Assembly: GCA_028673005.1 (NCBI GenBank)
Contig: CM054112.1
Coordinates: forward strand, 193,151,451-193,215,450
Origin: Tanypteryx hageni
Taxonomy: Eukaryota; Arthropoda; Insecta; Odonata; Petaluridae
Length of the DNA stretch: 64,000 nucleotides
Direction of reading: 5' to 3'
Below, one piece after another: positions 12,060-24,013 of this stretch (positions are counted from its first letter, which is position 1; every line of letters begins with the position of its first letter). A program made the position numbers and the translations under genes. The notes below the pieces were generated by a model, which did no database searches, had not been told where the DNA came from, and saw nothing but the letters and a program-made list of their open reading frames with translations.

Positions 12060-13010
12060 CACAAAATCATCCAATTTAGTTTCCAGAAAAGCGAGCAAAT
12101 GCTCTCTCCAAATCCCTTCGAATTATTGAAAAATATAAAGACTACGGATTTATTCTTAACTACCTCCATGGACTGATTCCCGTAATAAAATCCCTCCGAG
12201 CGGGCTGAAGTTGCGATGGGAAGGGAGTATTTTCGTATCGCTCCGGATAAAAGAAAAAAAACAACGATACATTTTGGTCCAATCAATTAATCAACGTAGT
12301 TCTCTCGATAAAAAAGAAATGTCGAGATTTAATGGGAAAGAGTCGATGGCATCTCAGAGGGTATTTTATCGACTTTTTCGCATCTTTCGATATCCCAACG
12401 TTATCTCGGTGTTTTTAATCAAGAACATCGCGCAAACTCGATGAATGACAATCCTCCGTACTTATACGAGTGGACGGTTGCTCCTCCCCACACCATCGCG
12501 ACTCACAGCGCAGCGCAGTTCCCTGACAACGGCTTCGTGTGACAGCTACGCTTCGAGATTAAATCGACAGTAGATATCGAATAATATCGCCTTCGGATCT
12601 ATAATGACATTCCCCGTCGAACGTTGGAGAACGCTTTTCCGCAATGCAAACTAAAACGAATTAATAAATCTTAAAAGGCCGCATCGCGATTCGTCCGGCG
12701 ACAATCGACCATTAAAAAATCCGGGACTTTTGCCGAAAAGATAACAATTTTCCCGCATCGCAAAGCCGAAAACTTCTATAAATGGCGTCGACGGCCGAAG
12801 TCACCACCTCCTTGATGGCTTCGTCATGAAATACGCGAGGTTTCGCGAGAGGCAAACCAACTTTACCATATAAAAAAAACAAATAACGTCACCCACATCT
12901 TTTCCAAGGATACGAACTCCCCAGCATAATAATTTAAAAAATGCAATCGCGGTGGAAGAAAACAATCCCCCGTGTGGATTAACATAATATCACAAAAGGC
13001 CTATGTGCGC
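12060..13010. other. Unique sequence, no gene seen
   Basis: AT-rich with many CpGs. No repeat structure or credible coding frame noticed. Confidence 0.4.
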
Positions 13011-13380
13011 GGGGGAAGTGAGGAGGGAATGCAGGAAGAGAGAGGGGGAGAGGGCAGAAGAGGAACGTAGCGAGGATAGTCCGATGCCCGAGGAGTATAA
13101 GAGGATGGCCCATTCCGCGGATGTGCTGCGGAATGTAGATAGCCTTTAGAATTCCAGCGTGGTAAGACGTAAAGTCAAGAGATAGCGAGGAAGGAAGCAG
13201 AGGGAGAGGGGGGTCGGTGGAAGGGGAACTGTGAATGAGGAGGAAATGGGGGGAGGAGAGAGAGAAGGGAGGCGTGTGGGGCGTTGGAAAGGAGGGTATA
13301 TGAATTCGAGGCGGGGGCTGAGCAAGGGGAGGAGATGAGTGGGTGGGACGCGAGGAAGGGGGAGGGAGAGAGGTTTAGGC
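13010..13380 (+). repeat. Polypurine low-complexity block
   Basis: G/A-biased plus strand with GGAGGG, GAGAGAG and GGAAGG words, degenerate and not tandem. Confidence 0.75.
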
Positions 13381-14450
13381 GGCGCAATAGACGCCGTAAT
13401 CGACTCAGGGAAGAGATGAAGTCTCGACTAGAGCCTCTGAATGCTGATGGGCCGCTTCTCGAACAAAAGCCGCTGCGGCGGCAGTAGTTTACGCCGGCAA
13501 ATGCGCGCGCGCGCTTCTCTTCTCCCCGAATGCGGGTTTTTAGAAGAGAAAACCCCAGAGCATACAAACAGAAACAACGGGAGATATTATTATTATTATC
13601 ATTATTATTTGAAATTTAAACAAAAGGATGCCGTTCGCGTAGTCAGTCTATTGCCGGGACGAGGACGGGAATGGGATCATTCTGTTTTCAGATCAGCAGA
13701 TCCTTATCAAACAAAAAAACTTCGTAACGCTTTCGAAAGTTTTACTTTCTTGATCGACTCCTATTTTGACGTATATATCTATATATATGCATGCGAGGAG
13801 ATGGAAACTAGTTTACCAAACGAAAACTTGGGGTGGAGAGGCGTCCGCGGGGAGAGACCATTGCCTCATCCTGGATTACCTGGCAAAAATATGAAGAAAA
13901 TATATAACTGAAAACACTACAAAATTAAAAAAAGCTTATAGCAATGTATTTTCCTTTCTTTATTGATTCAACCAGTTAAAATTTTCTCATTTAATTCTAA
14001 CTAGCACCATTAATGCCTCGAGCAAATCTTGGGTTTATGATCGCGGATTCGCGTAGATGCCAACGTGCAAAGCGGCGTACAAATTATTCACAAAGACTTA
14101 AGTTGCCACCGGAATAGAACAATAAGCGTGCTGGTTTTACACATATGCACACAGGCGTATATACATACATACGCACCGACGAAACTCGAGTATTTCCTTC
14201 CAATCCACCGCATTTAGAACGACTGATGACATAAAGGAAACCGAACTAAGCAGTAAGGCACGAACACCAATGGGAAGCGGCGTAAAGAGATATTAACGCG
14301 AGCAACGGAAAACATAACATGGATTACCTACTTCTCCCATCGAACCGAAGCGTTTAAAAACAACAGATAACGGAGCATAAAACATTTGCAACCTCGACCA
14401 CGATTACATCATCTGCATACATCGGATTTCTTCGCACAAACGAAAAAATC
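13381..14450. other. Unique sequence with a short (ATT)n
   Basis: A short ATT repeat lies at 13586-13610. A CpG-dense patch covers 13440-13520, ending in an alternating GC run. Nothing recognisable is encoded. Confidence 0.4.
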
Positions 14451-14459
14451 CAAACTGGA

Positions 14460-15460
14460 CGAAGGGAGGGGAATCCCAAGCGTGCGGAAAAAAGTGCGAG
14501 GGAGAGAGATTTGGGAGGTAACCGTAACACGGCGGAGGATCTTAATAGACTGCGGAGGGAACGGAATGAGCGGGAAGACAAAAACCCGAGTAGGTGAAGG
14601 CGGAGGGAGAAAGGGAAGAGAGGAGGAAGGGAAGGGAGGAATGAGACGGATGGAAGCTTATAAGAGGTGGCGGGGAAGTGTGCCGACACGCACTCACCCG
14701 CGATGCGGGAAACAAAATAGAAACGACTATACCATCCCGCTGCAGGAAGAAGGGGGAAGCAACGCGACAGGGAGGGTGTGGGTTGGCCTTACTGGAGATA
14801 GGAGTGTGGAGAGAGAGAGAGAGAGAGACAGATGGAGAAAAAGAGAGACCATAATGCCCTCCTCCTTTATCCCTCCCTCCTGCCCCAACGCCTAAAAAAT
14901 AACCCTTTCCCACCTCACTTTCCTTGCAAACCCACTATCTTGCCCACAGCGGTGTCTCAGAACAGGTCGGCAAGTGTGTGTGTGTGTGAGAGAGAGAGGG
15001 GAGAGGGTAATGGTGGGGGAGAAAGGCGAGATGGGGAATGAAAGTGGGGGGGAGGGGGAAAAGGAGGCGGCTACCCCCACCGGTGGCGATTTGTCTGCGC
15101 GGGACGTTCCCTAACTTTGGCAAATGCGCCCCCATTATCTCCTACCCCTGCGACCCTCCACCTCCGCCCTTCCTCCCCTTCTCCTCTACCACCCTTCCTC
15201 CCTCCCTCTCTGCCAGGGACGTGACGTTCTAGAGAGGGGAATTGTAGAGGAGAGAGTGCGAGAGAGGAAAGGGCTGTGAGTGTGTATGGGGAGGGAAAAG
15301 AAGGCGGGGGCGGGGAAGACGTGACTGGCCCGCGGGACCGTGCTCGGGGTCTGACTGCACAAGAGGTTCTCTCGCATCGAGAGAGAGAGAAAGAACAAGA
15401 GAGAGAGAGGGGGAAAGTAAAGATAGACAAAGACAGACTGTGGGATCGACCGCCTCAGGA
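14460..15460. repeat. Alternating GA-rich and CT-rich low-complexity patches
   Basis: Plus-strand purine runs at 14460-14660, 14808-14850, 14985-15070 and 15230-15420 alternate with pyrimidine runs at 14860-14900 and 15150-15220. Strand bias flips several times within a kilobase. Frames here are composition artefacts. Confidence 0.75.
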
Positions 15461-17455
15461 ATCTCTGCAAGAGATGCGGATGCCATCTCCATAGATTTTT
15501 TTGAACGATCTCTCCCTCATCTCCCGACTCCTCCCCGTCTCCCTCTCCTGCCACCTAAAAACCTTCTCTTCCCCTCCCGAACGATCGGATTCCGATGGGG
15601 ATTTTGTTAATTCCGACTCGTCCCTCATTCCCCTCCGAACATTGTCCTTTTTCAAAAAAGGTAATATCTTTTAAGGGTCCGAAAATGCCTGCGCTTCTGT
15701 CGTAATGGTAGGCAATCGAACGCGGAATTATGACGTGCTCGGGTAAAGGAAACAAAAATTCTACGAGAGAGAGAGAGGGAGAAAGAAAAAGAGCCGCTCT
15801 TCTTCTCTTTACTGCCTCGGTGTTATTTATTTTATTACGTCCTTTGGGTGTGGGATGGTGCTTATGGCGTGAGAGGATGAGAAGGGGGTAGGGTGAGAGG
15901 GAGAGAGAGGGGTTAAGGATGGGGAGAAGCGAAGAATATGGGGGGAGGATCAGGAGGCCGAATAAAAATACCGCCGCGAAGCATTTGTTTTCTTGGATTT
16001 TATGCCGACGGCGTATTGTTAAATTTGTGTGCGTGCGTACGTGCGTGCGTGCGTGTAAGTGCGCGGAAGGAGGCCCTCGCGGTCAGATAAATCAAAGGAG
16101 AGGAGAAAAGAGGATGAGGATTAGGGGAGAGAGGGGGGTGGGTTGAGGGGAGAGTCATGAGAGATGGTTCCGCGATTGCAGCAGTCCTTCTGCTTCGGCC
16201 CATGGTGCGTCGCACTGCAGTCCTTCGCAGATGTCCCGTCCGCGTAAACAGTGGACGGAGAGGGAAAAGGACGTTCTCTTTAGACCAACGAAAGAGATAT
16301 CCTCTTCCTCTCTTTTGCCTTCCCCGCCCCACCCACTCCCGACCAATCCGCGGGACGGAGCAAATGCAGAAGGCGTGTGTGTGCGTGTGTGCGTTTCCCG
16401 AGGGGATGCCACAGGCATGACCAATGACCGCCGAGGGGATTCGACGGGGGGGAAAACAACCTTTTTGCGAAATAGGAGATTGGCGGAAGGTTTCGTCCCG
16501 CGAGTGCGGGAACGAATAACTCCGCGAAAAGGGAGAGAAAAAAGGACGGAAAACGCCTAACACTCCCTTCCCTTTCCTTGGGGTAAGGATCGAAAACAAA
16601 ATTAGAGACATCGACGGGGGATGAGAAAGCTCGAGGGAAATGTGTTGAGGATTCCGTTGCAGCATTCCGAAAAAAACAGCATTTCGATGGCAGTTTTTTT
16701 ATCGGAAGCCACAAAAGAGAGAGAGACACAAACAGGGGTCCACCTTATCGAAACATCTCTCAAACTTTCTCCAAAAATCCATCTCGACGAATCGAGAAGA
16801 TAAAATGTTTTCGTTCCGCGGATTGCGACTCGGCGACGCATTCGGTCATACGAGCCGGATCGCCGAACGAATAAAAAAATACGTCAGGATAACTGGCGAA
16901 AAATCCCGAGCCCTCGCGGAATTGCAAACAAAAAAGTATCGGTTGGCGACCTCGATTTTTCGAGATGCAGAATTGCCGCAACCTTTCGCTTCGGCGAAAA
17001 AAATCAAAAAAGACAAAAGGCGGACTTAAAAAAATCCTGTTGTAACGAGCCTTGAAGAGACCGGGCAATAAATTTGGCGAAACGGCTCTTTCGTTTGTTA
17101 TAACGCAACTATCTTCTGAGAAATGAGCCTCCTATGCGCGGCAACTTTCTTATATCAGGTCCCTTAAAGGCTGTTAAAAAAAAAACAAAAACCTTCCCGT
17201 CTACTACGCCATATGCGCCTTCAGACGGCAAATAACACGAAAAAAGTCATCCGACGCTAAATACCTCTTCATAATGGTATTAAAGCCGAAGTCAAAGAGT
17301 CGCGCATAGTGTTCGTATGACACACAAACCCGTATCAACCACTAGATAAGACTTCGTAATCCGTGGGGATTTCGGAAATTAGCGATGGTTTCGATGATGA
17401 CAAAAAACCATAAGATTAGAACGAGGCGAATTAAGTCGGACTTAAAGTATTAGAA
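15461..17455. other. Unique sequence, no gene seen
   Basis: Small purine patches occur near 15760 and 15890. A GTGC/GTAC run lies at 16028-16060. Overlapping frames of up to 221 codons (16000-16665, minus) have no recognisable domain. Confidence 0.4.
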
Positions 17456-17635
17456 GCGAGAGAGGGAGAAAGACGCTAAACAGCCGCGGGGCGGATGGGA
17501 GAAATAGAGTGGAGAAGGGAAGACGCGATAAAAAAAGCCTGGAAAGTGTCAGAGGCGAGGCTCGCGAGATTAACGAGAGTGCAAAAGAAGAGTGACGATA
17601 GCGCAGGAGGATGACGCAAGGGGAAGAGGATGACC

Positions 17636-17638
<3 letters not shown>

Positions 17639-17730
<92 letters not shown>
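17639..17730 (+). repeat. (GA)n microsatellite, about 45 units
   Basis: A pure GA array of roughly 90 bp, among the longest perfect dinucleotide tracts here. Pure GA arrays can bind GAGA-factor-type proteins in flies; nothing here shows that this one does. Confidence 0.98.
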
Positions 17731-17733
<3 letters not shown>

Positions 17734-17970
17734 GATGTCGAGGACGACGACGGCGCTGCGGCCAAAAAATACCATTCCGCACCAGATATAGAAGTCAGCT
17801 AAAATTGAAGCTCTTTAAAGCGGCGAGTTATGTATCTGGAAAAGGCAACTTAAGACTTCGCGAAGGTTGTTTACGACAGCTCGCAAGAGATAGTCATCGC
17901 TTTTAAAGATGGTGATTTTACGGTTTCATTAAGTTTTCGGGGTCGAGTCGAATACGTTGCTGGGTGGAGT

Positions 17971-18225
17971 CAGCAGCGCTGCCGGGAATTAACTTTGGGA
18001 GTGGCAAGTAATAAAAGGCATTTTTTTTAAATAAAGAGATAGCTCTCCTATTTTTCTTTGATAATTTCCAATAATAAATCATAAACATTGCTATAAAATT
18101 TAAAAAATCATTAAGTCATTAAATAGACACATATATCGCAATCGCAGTTCGTATTATTTGCGATATTGGAGGGAAGGAGGGGGAGGGAGGAATGCTCAGC
18201 TGCTCCCTCCTTGCCTGCGCCACTG
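17971..18225. mobile_element. Possible old hAT-type MITE
   Basis: The left end reads CAGCAGCGCTGCCGGG. The right end, reverse-complemented, reads CAGTGGCGCAGGCAAGG, a hAT-like terminal form. The flanking octamers GGTGGAGT and GATGCAAT agree at five of eight positions, three apart being two G/A changes and one transversion, as expected of an old 8-bp duplication or of chance. No coding capacity. Confidence 0.35.
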
Positions 18226-18534
18226 GATGCAATCGTATAAGATGCCGCGATGCCAAGCAAAATGTCGGTACCATAAATTACCGCTTTCGGTCGAGGGTTT
18301 CGTTTTGGTAGCGCGTCCCGAATAAGTTAATGGAGCTGGTGCTTGTTGCCACGCTGAAGATTTGAACACGCTTGCAATCGCGACTGATATAAAAATGAAT
18401 GTCTCTGGATGGGTACGGCTTATGCTGTTAAAGCAAGCACAGCAAATATTAACATACGGTAGTGCGTGTATAGGTTGTAGACCAGGAGTAGCCGTATTTG
18501 TCGTGGCGAATTCTTCGGCTGGCCGCATACGAAG

Positions 18535-18780
18535 TCGTGAAAGATTCGACGGGCCAGATTGGTGCTTCATCAGAAAGTGTCTAGAGGCTATGATGTATAA
18601 TAAAAGTGAAAAACAAGTCTAAGTACGGTTTATAGGATTAAAATTTTAACATTAAATTTTTTATTTTCATAATTTTAACATAAGAATAATGAATCTGTGT
18701 GTTAAATGTTACAGATCGCTTTATCGTCAGAGTCGCATAAAACTCTCTCGGAGGCCGCATTCGGCCCCTGGTGTAGACCA
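18535..18780 (-). mobile_element. Possible hAT-type remnant
   Basis: Reverse-complemented, the segment near 18720-18780 reads AGGGGCCGAATGCGGCC, followed by GAGAGAGTTTTATGCG. This parallels the left end of the intact hAT MITE at 50767 (GCCGGATGCGGCC, then AGAGCACTTTATGCGG). A second end and target-site duplication were not found, so the limits are approximate. Confidence 0.3.
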
Positions 18781-18789
18781 TTTAGTGGT

Positions 18790-20600
18790 TTTTCTTAGCC
18801 TCATTGAAGCAACATTTAAGTCACTAGGAAATTCAAATAGTCGAAAACAACACAATCTTCACTTTCGGAACTTGCCAAAAACCGCTGAATTTATTCGGTA
18901 CTCCGAAGTACTGGTGAAGGGCTAACCTCTCTTGCAAAGGCATACCAAATCACGCGAATGCAAAATCCTAAAGGAAATATTTCGACAAGGAAAAAATTAA
19001 TCACGCCGGAACTTCCAGGAGAATGCCAAAAAACAGCATCGGATGAAAAATGCGACGGGGAAGAACGGAAGAAAGAGAAAACAGATTTCGAGGGGCACTC
19101 CAAAGAAAGATGGCGGAGACTTCTGTAGGTTTCCTTACGTACGGAACGCGAAAATACTTTTCCGAGCGGAAGAACCCAAATCAAAAAAGGCGCATAATCG
19201 TCTTCCAGTCACATTTCGAGCCCTTGAACTTCCGGCTCTCCTTCCTTCCTCACATCTCTCACAGACGCCACATCCCCTACTGCATGGAGGCTCAATTTTA
19301 TAATGCTTCGATAGAGAATTTTTTTCTCTGGCTAAAGCAATTTCCGGAGAGTATGCGAGCGGGGAGAGGATGGGAAGAGAGCTAACTGAGGCGGCGGCAT
19401 TGGGGGACGGAAATTTCTTTCTCGCTGGGTAGGCATTGGCTTGGCCGCCAGTTGGGTGGGTGGGGGGAAGGACAGAGGACACCTTCGGACTAGGGGGGGA
19501 GGAGGGGGTGGAAACGGCGATAGATTGGCTGTACTTATAGTGTGTGTGTGTGAGAGAGAGAGGGAGTTGCTTGCTATCCAATCTTTTTTTTTACGCTTTG
19601 GTCGCCTTCCAGGAAGAGGAGAAGGCTTCCGTTTCCGCCATTTTGTTGCCTAGTCCTATTACTGAGATTGTCGGCGTCGGCGCTAGGAAACGAGGGAGCT
19701 TCTCGCCGCTGCCGCTGCGCCTGCCGCCATTAGCGTTTTCGGCCTGATTTGCCGCCTCTCGGAGCAAACGATAAGAAACGACGAATCTCTCCGTCTTCCC
19801 ACATCTGCTTCTTAATTTATACTATATATATATACTAAGCAACAGCGCCCGGGGGATGTCGCGACGATATCATTAACATCGCCGTTGAAGGATATATACG
19901 TCAGTTTTTAATGCACGATTGTAATTCGCTACTTTTGCCTTGGAGGTAAGTTAATCCATCTACCCTTTACCAAGCGATCTAATGATAATGAGTAGCAAAC
20001 GACGCTCAATCAAAAAATGGTATTTCAGATGCATTCTCGTTCAAATGAACGAGCTAACAATCAGCCCAAAAAAATCGACGGATTTCGTATATTTTTTTAA
20101 ACGCGAAATCTGAAAATTCTAAAAAATACCCTTTTTATATGGGGAAAAGGATTTTCCTTCATGAAATGGGCCCGATAGATATTTTGATACACTCCCGATC
20201 TTAATGCAGGCACTATTAAAACGGCAACAAATCAGCGACTTCAAGAAAAACCCACTCGATAAAGACCCAGACGACCTCCCCCAGCATCAACCGAAGGACT
20301 GCACAGAGACGAAACCCTACTTCCAAGGCAAACTTTAACGAGGAATCTAAGGTAAATATCACAAAGCTCTTTTCAACAAGGAGAAAAAAGATGCCCTCCT
20401 AGAAAAAGCGGGAGGACGAGATCATTTCGTTTTTTTCCTCCAAAACAAATCCCTCGAAAAAAGAAAGAAAGGAAAGAAATATGAAAGAGAGGAAGCACAC
20501 ACCTCGAGCGTTCGAAGAAAAGGTTAGGGCGCGCTCGGAGGGGGGTTTAAATTAAGGAGAAAGCAAGGAGGAACATATTCGAGATTACTTGGCGTGCATC
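18790..20600. other. Unique sequence, no gene seen
   Basis: Contains a small TG/GA run (19539-19563) and a GC-rich patch with GCCATTTTG and CCGCCATT words at 19630-19740. A GAG|GTAAGT donor-like site follows at 19946. No gene can be argued from this alone. Confidence 0.35.
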
Positions 20601-20629
20601 TCTTAAATATCTCCAAAGGATATCGGGGG

Positions 20630-20780
20630 CCGCCGTTTGGAAAGATCTCGGCGCAGGCGCAGTGCGGAAAGATGCGCCGAAGACGTCCGCGTCGCCGTTG
20701 GGGGGGGGGGGGGGCGCCTTGGCGCGGGCCCAGGCGCCAGGATCGAATCGCCAAGACTTCTTCCGAAGCACAAAAGACCC
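20630..20780. promoter_or_regulatory. CpG-dense patch with poly-G run
   Basis: A short island of closely spaced CpGs includes GCGCAGGCGCA, close to the NRF-1/ewg-type palindrome, and a run of about 14 G at 20700-20713 followed by a GGCGCC-rich stretch. Such composition is seen at some promoters, but there is no recognised exon beside it. It is described as composition, with a regulatory role only a possibility. Confidence 0.25.
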
Positions 20781-21660
20781 CGCCGACGAGAACCCTCCTT
20801 CTCTCTCCCTCTGCTCCACTCTCTTTCTCCTCTGCTCCTTTCCTCCTCCTCCTCCCCACTCTCCCTCTCTCTCTACAACGTATATATCGCCTTGGGAAGC
20901 GGGGCCTCCTTAATGTCCGATCCCGCTCCGACATCCTCACCTAATTGCGAGAATATGGGAGATCGATAACCCCTTTCGGATTCACCGGTTTATTTTTTTT
21001 AACATCTCGTCAGATGGCGTCCCATATTGCCCTGACGGACGCTATACAGATTGGGTATGTATTTAATCAAATACAATTTTTTACAAAATGTTCCTTTCGA
21101 TATTGAGGTTGCGTTTCTTATTCGGGGATTTCAAACCAAAAATTATTTCTTATTTCAAGAAGACGCTCGCCAATGCGAGGCAATAGCGGCGGCAACCACG
21201 GAGCGTATATTATCAATGAGAATATCCGGTAGAGATAATTTTAAAAACGAAATCTATTGTAATCGACCTCTTCAAATGCTAACACTAAGAATCTTTTCCA
21301 TTTGGCTTTCTCATTCAAGAAAGTTTTAGACCTCCGATTATTTTTGTCCTCAAGGGAACAAAGTTAATGGAGGTTTGGATTGATAGAGAAAAAGCTTTAT
21401 TCAGCATATTACAACTAATCATATCATACGATAGAAATAAAAAAATCATCGGATAAGATCCTCAAAATTATTTTTAGGTTACGCAACACAAACCCTGTGT
21501 TTTAAAACAAGCTAACAGAAATTCGTGATATCACCGAGGAGGAAACCGAACACGAGTAGAGATTCATCCCAGCATTAAGGCCATCAAAAGATGGAGCCAC
21601 ACTCGGTGGAGACCGCAAAACAACACCAGCCCACCGCCCCGCTATCCTCCCTATTTCGCG
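20781..21660. other. Unique sequence, no gene seen
   Basis: CT-rich patch at 20800-20880, otherwise AT-rich unique sequence. A 92-codon plus-strand frame at 21051-21329 has no recognisable features. Confidence 0.4.
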
Positions 21661-21679
21661 GAGCTCGCGTAAGAGAGTA

Positions 21680-22050
21680 AGATAGAGAGGGAGGGAGGTA
21701 GGGACAGAGATATGGATAGAGAGAGAGGTAAAGAGAGAGGTAGAGGGAGAGGTAGAGAGAGAAGTAGAGAGAGAGGTAGAGAGAGAGGTAGAGATAGAGA
21801 GAGAGGTAGAGAGAGAGGTAAAGAGAGAAGTAGATAGAGAGGTAGAGAGAAGTAGAGAGAGAGGTAGAGAGAGAAGTAGAGAGAGAAGTAGAGAGAGAAG
21901 TAGAGAGAGAAGTAGAGAGAGAGGTAGAGATAGAGAGAGAGGTAGAGAGAGAGGTAAAGAGAGAAGTAGATAGAGAGGTAGAGAGAAGTAGAGAGAGAGG
22001 TAGAGAGAGAGGTAGAGAGAGAAGTAGAGAGAGAGGTAGAGATTGAAAAT
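21680..22050 (+). repeat. GAGAGAGGTA minisatellite with 136-bp higher-order copy
   Basis: The basic unit is near GAGAGAGGTA with GAGAGAAGTA variants. A segment starting at 21791 is repeated at 21927 and matches for more than 80 bp before the variants diverge. This indicates duplication of a whole block, with a higher-order period of 136 bp. Confidence 0.95.
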
Positions 22051-22238
22051 ACGGAGGAGGTAGAGAGGTGAAGAGAGTGATAGGGAGGTAGAGAAGAAAA
22101 TAGAGAGAAAGTTAAGGAGAGAAAGAGAGGGAGGAAGAAAGCGAAGAGAGGGAGGAAGAGAGGGAGAGGAAGAGAGTTTTAAAGAGAGAGGAGGTAGAGA
22201 GATGTAGAGAGAAAAAGAGGGATGAAGAATGGGAAGGA
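22051..22238 (+). repeat. Degenerate GA-rich spacer within the minisatellite complex
   Basis: G/A-rich with GGAGGTAGAGA and GAGAGGGAGGA words, not clearly tandem. It contains one of two TTTTAAAGAGAGAG words (the other is near 22680) that frame the adjacent arrays. Confidence 0.7.
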
Positions 22239-22475
22239 GAGGTAGAGGAGAGGTAGAGTAGAGGTAGAGGAGAGGTAGAGTAGAGGTAGAGGAGAGGTAG
22301 AAGAGAGGTAGAAGAGAGGTAGAGGAGAGGTAGAGGAGAGGTAGAGTAGAGGTAGAGGAGAGGTAGAGTAGAGGTAGAGGAGAGGTAGAGGAGAGGTAGA
22401 AGAGAGGTAGAAGAGAGGTAGAAGAGAGGTAGAGGAGAGGTAGAGTGAGGTAGAGAGAGGTATAGGAGAGGTAGA
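22239..22475 (+). repeat. 11-bp minisatellite (GAGAGGTAGAG-like)
   Basis: About twenty units of GAGAGGTAGAG, TAGAGGTAGAG and GAGAGGTAGAA types follow each other with local higher-order order. The minus-strand frame gives repeated LYLSSTSPLPL-type text, which is a repeat translation and not a protein. Confidence 0.95.
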
Positions 22476-22711
22476 CTTGTACAGAGAGAGGATGTAGAGA
22501 GAGAGAGAGATATGGAGGGAGAGAAAGAGAGGGAGGAAAAATGGAGGGAAAGTGAGAGAAGTAGAGAAAGAGAGGAAGAAAAGGAGGGAGGTACAGCGTT
22601 TTAAAGTCAGAGGTAGAGAGATGTATAGAGAGATGTATAGAGAGAAAAGGAGGAATAAAGGGAGGGAGAGGCAGAGAGTTTTAAAGAGAGGTGGAGAGAT
22701 ATAAAGAGAGA
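22476..22711 (+). repeat. GA-rich degenerate block
   Basis: GAGAGAGA, GGAGGGAGA and GATGTATAGAGA words without clear period. It links the 11-bp array to the GATAGGGGAA array. Confidence 0.75.
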
Positions 22712-22855
22712 GATAGGGGAAGAGAGAGAGAGATAGGGGAAGAGAGAGAGAGATAGGGGAAGAGAGAGAGAGAGAGATAGGGGAAGAGAGAGAGCGAGAG
22801 ATAGGGGAAGAGAGAGAGAGAGAGAGATAGGGAAAGAGAGAGAGGGATAAGTTCG
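22712..22855 (+). repeat. GATAGGGGAAGAGAGA minisatellite, six units
   Basis: GATAGGG starts at 22712, 22732, 22752, 22776, 22800 and 22826, giving spacings of 20, 20, 24, 24 and 26 bp. The increase comes from added GA dinucleotides, showing slippage inside the unit. The last unit has lost one G. Confidence 0.95.
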
Positions 22856-22859
22856 GTCG

Positions 22860-23735
22860 CACGGAGGCGGCGCTCCGCTTCAATGGAGTCTAGTTCGCTC
22901 TCTATTGAGGGACGAGTGCGAACATCCGGCCGTCGACGATCCGATCCCGACCCACGAGTTGAGTTTTCGAGGCTCGTTCCCGCGGTCCTCGCGAAACCCG
23001 CGCGCTCGCTGCCGTCCATCTATGGAAGGAATTAGGTACCAAAACCAAGGGGAAGAGAATGGATGCGCAGCAAAAATTTGCAACTGACGAAGGAAGGGGC
23101 GGGAAAATAATAGTAAACAGCTTCTTCGTTCCATGCGGCGGACGCGAAAAGAAGAAACACGACGCGAGAGGAAGAAAAAAACGTCGAACATCGCGATAAA
23201 GATGAAACAAAAAAATAGGTCGCTCGGACCCCTATTTACGACTTTGCCCTTCTAATGGGCGAACCGATAAGACGAAGACGGCGTCGTCGAGAGGTTATGA
23301 TGGATGGGTGGAGCGCTGCCCCCAGATAAGCCGCACTCGAGCCCCGACGCCGTGAAACGGAGAAAGATCTCTTAAGGAGTTAAGAGCGCGCCAAACGCGT
23401 GCTCGCTCGCCGTGTCGGAATTGCAAATAACGGAAATTATGTGGAAAAAGCTGAGAGTATATGAGGAGAAAAATCACGAAACCCCCCTTACCCGGAATCG
23501 AACCAGAGGCATGGGAAGCATAATAAAACATGCCTGAATGCGAAGATGCAAAGGAAATTTTAAAATACGCAGTGTGGTTCGCAGAGAGGTTTTGTTCTAA
23601 TGCTGTAGTGGATTTAGCACTCACTAGACGCAAAAGACGTACGCCAAGGGCCCCAAAAAAAAAAGAATTTCACGGATCCCAATTTGTGAGTTTTAAATGT
23701 GCATCCCTTATACGTACCCTCGTATACGTACGTAC
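22860..23735. other. Unique CpG-rich sequence
   Basis: No gene recognised. A B-box-like motif on the minus strand is given separately. Confidence 0.4.
23470..23535 (-). repeat. tRNA-like segment, possible SINE head
   Basis: The minus strand reads CTCTGGTTCGATTCCGGG, a near-perfect pol III B box (plus-strand GGAATCGAACC at 23494-23504). It is preceded by GCTTCCCATGCC, which resembles a glycine tRNA anticodon arm. A 5' half and acceptor stem consistent with a working tRNA are not visible. Confidence 0.4.
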
Positions 23736-23743
23736 CTATAGAC

Positions 23744-24013
23744 CAATGGTTCTCAAGTGCGGCCACTGTGGCCGCATACGGCCACCAGAAAGCTTTTAAT
23801 GCACCCATCAGCAAAATTATATTTTAAACTTAGCAATAATTAATACTGTGATGTCACATTTTTTATAATTAATATTTGCTATTGTTATTTTATCTTGTTT
23901 AACTTCTTAGGTGCCTTACGTAGAATAACAAGTATCATTTAGAGCTTAAATTTAACAATGCGGCCACCACAACATGGAAGGTGGTCGCATCTGCGACCAC
24001 GACGAAACCACTG
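23744..24013. mobile_element. hAT-type MITE, 270 bp
   Basis: The left end is CAATGGTTCTCAAGTGCGGC. The right end, reverse-complemented, is CAGTGGTTTCGTCGTGGTCGC. Both carry the CARTGGTTYYS start common in hAT elements and go on into GCGGCCAC-type words. The flanks are CTATAGAC (23736-23743) and GTATAGAC (24014-24021), an 8-bp target duplication with one change, right length for hAT. No coding capacity. Confidence 0.75.

Noticed and set aside
22712..22855. Regularly spaced repeats as a CRISPR-like array
   Set aside because: There are no unique spacers; the intervals are GA repeats and the organism is eukaryotic.
22179..22883. 234-codon minus-strand frame with repeated LYLSSTSPLP
   Set aside because: It follows the 11-bp minisatellite exactly and has no independent protein features.
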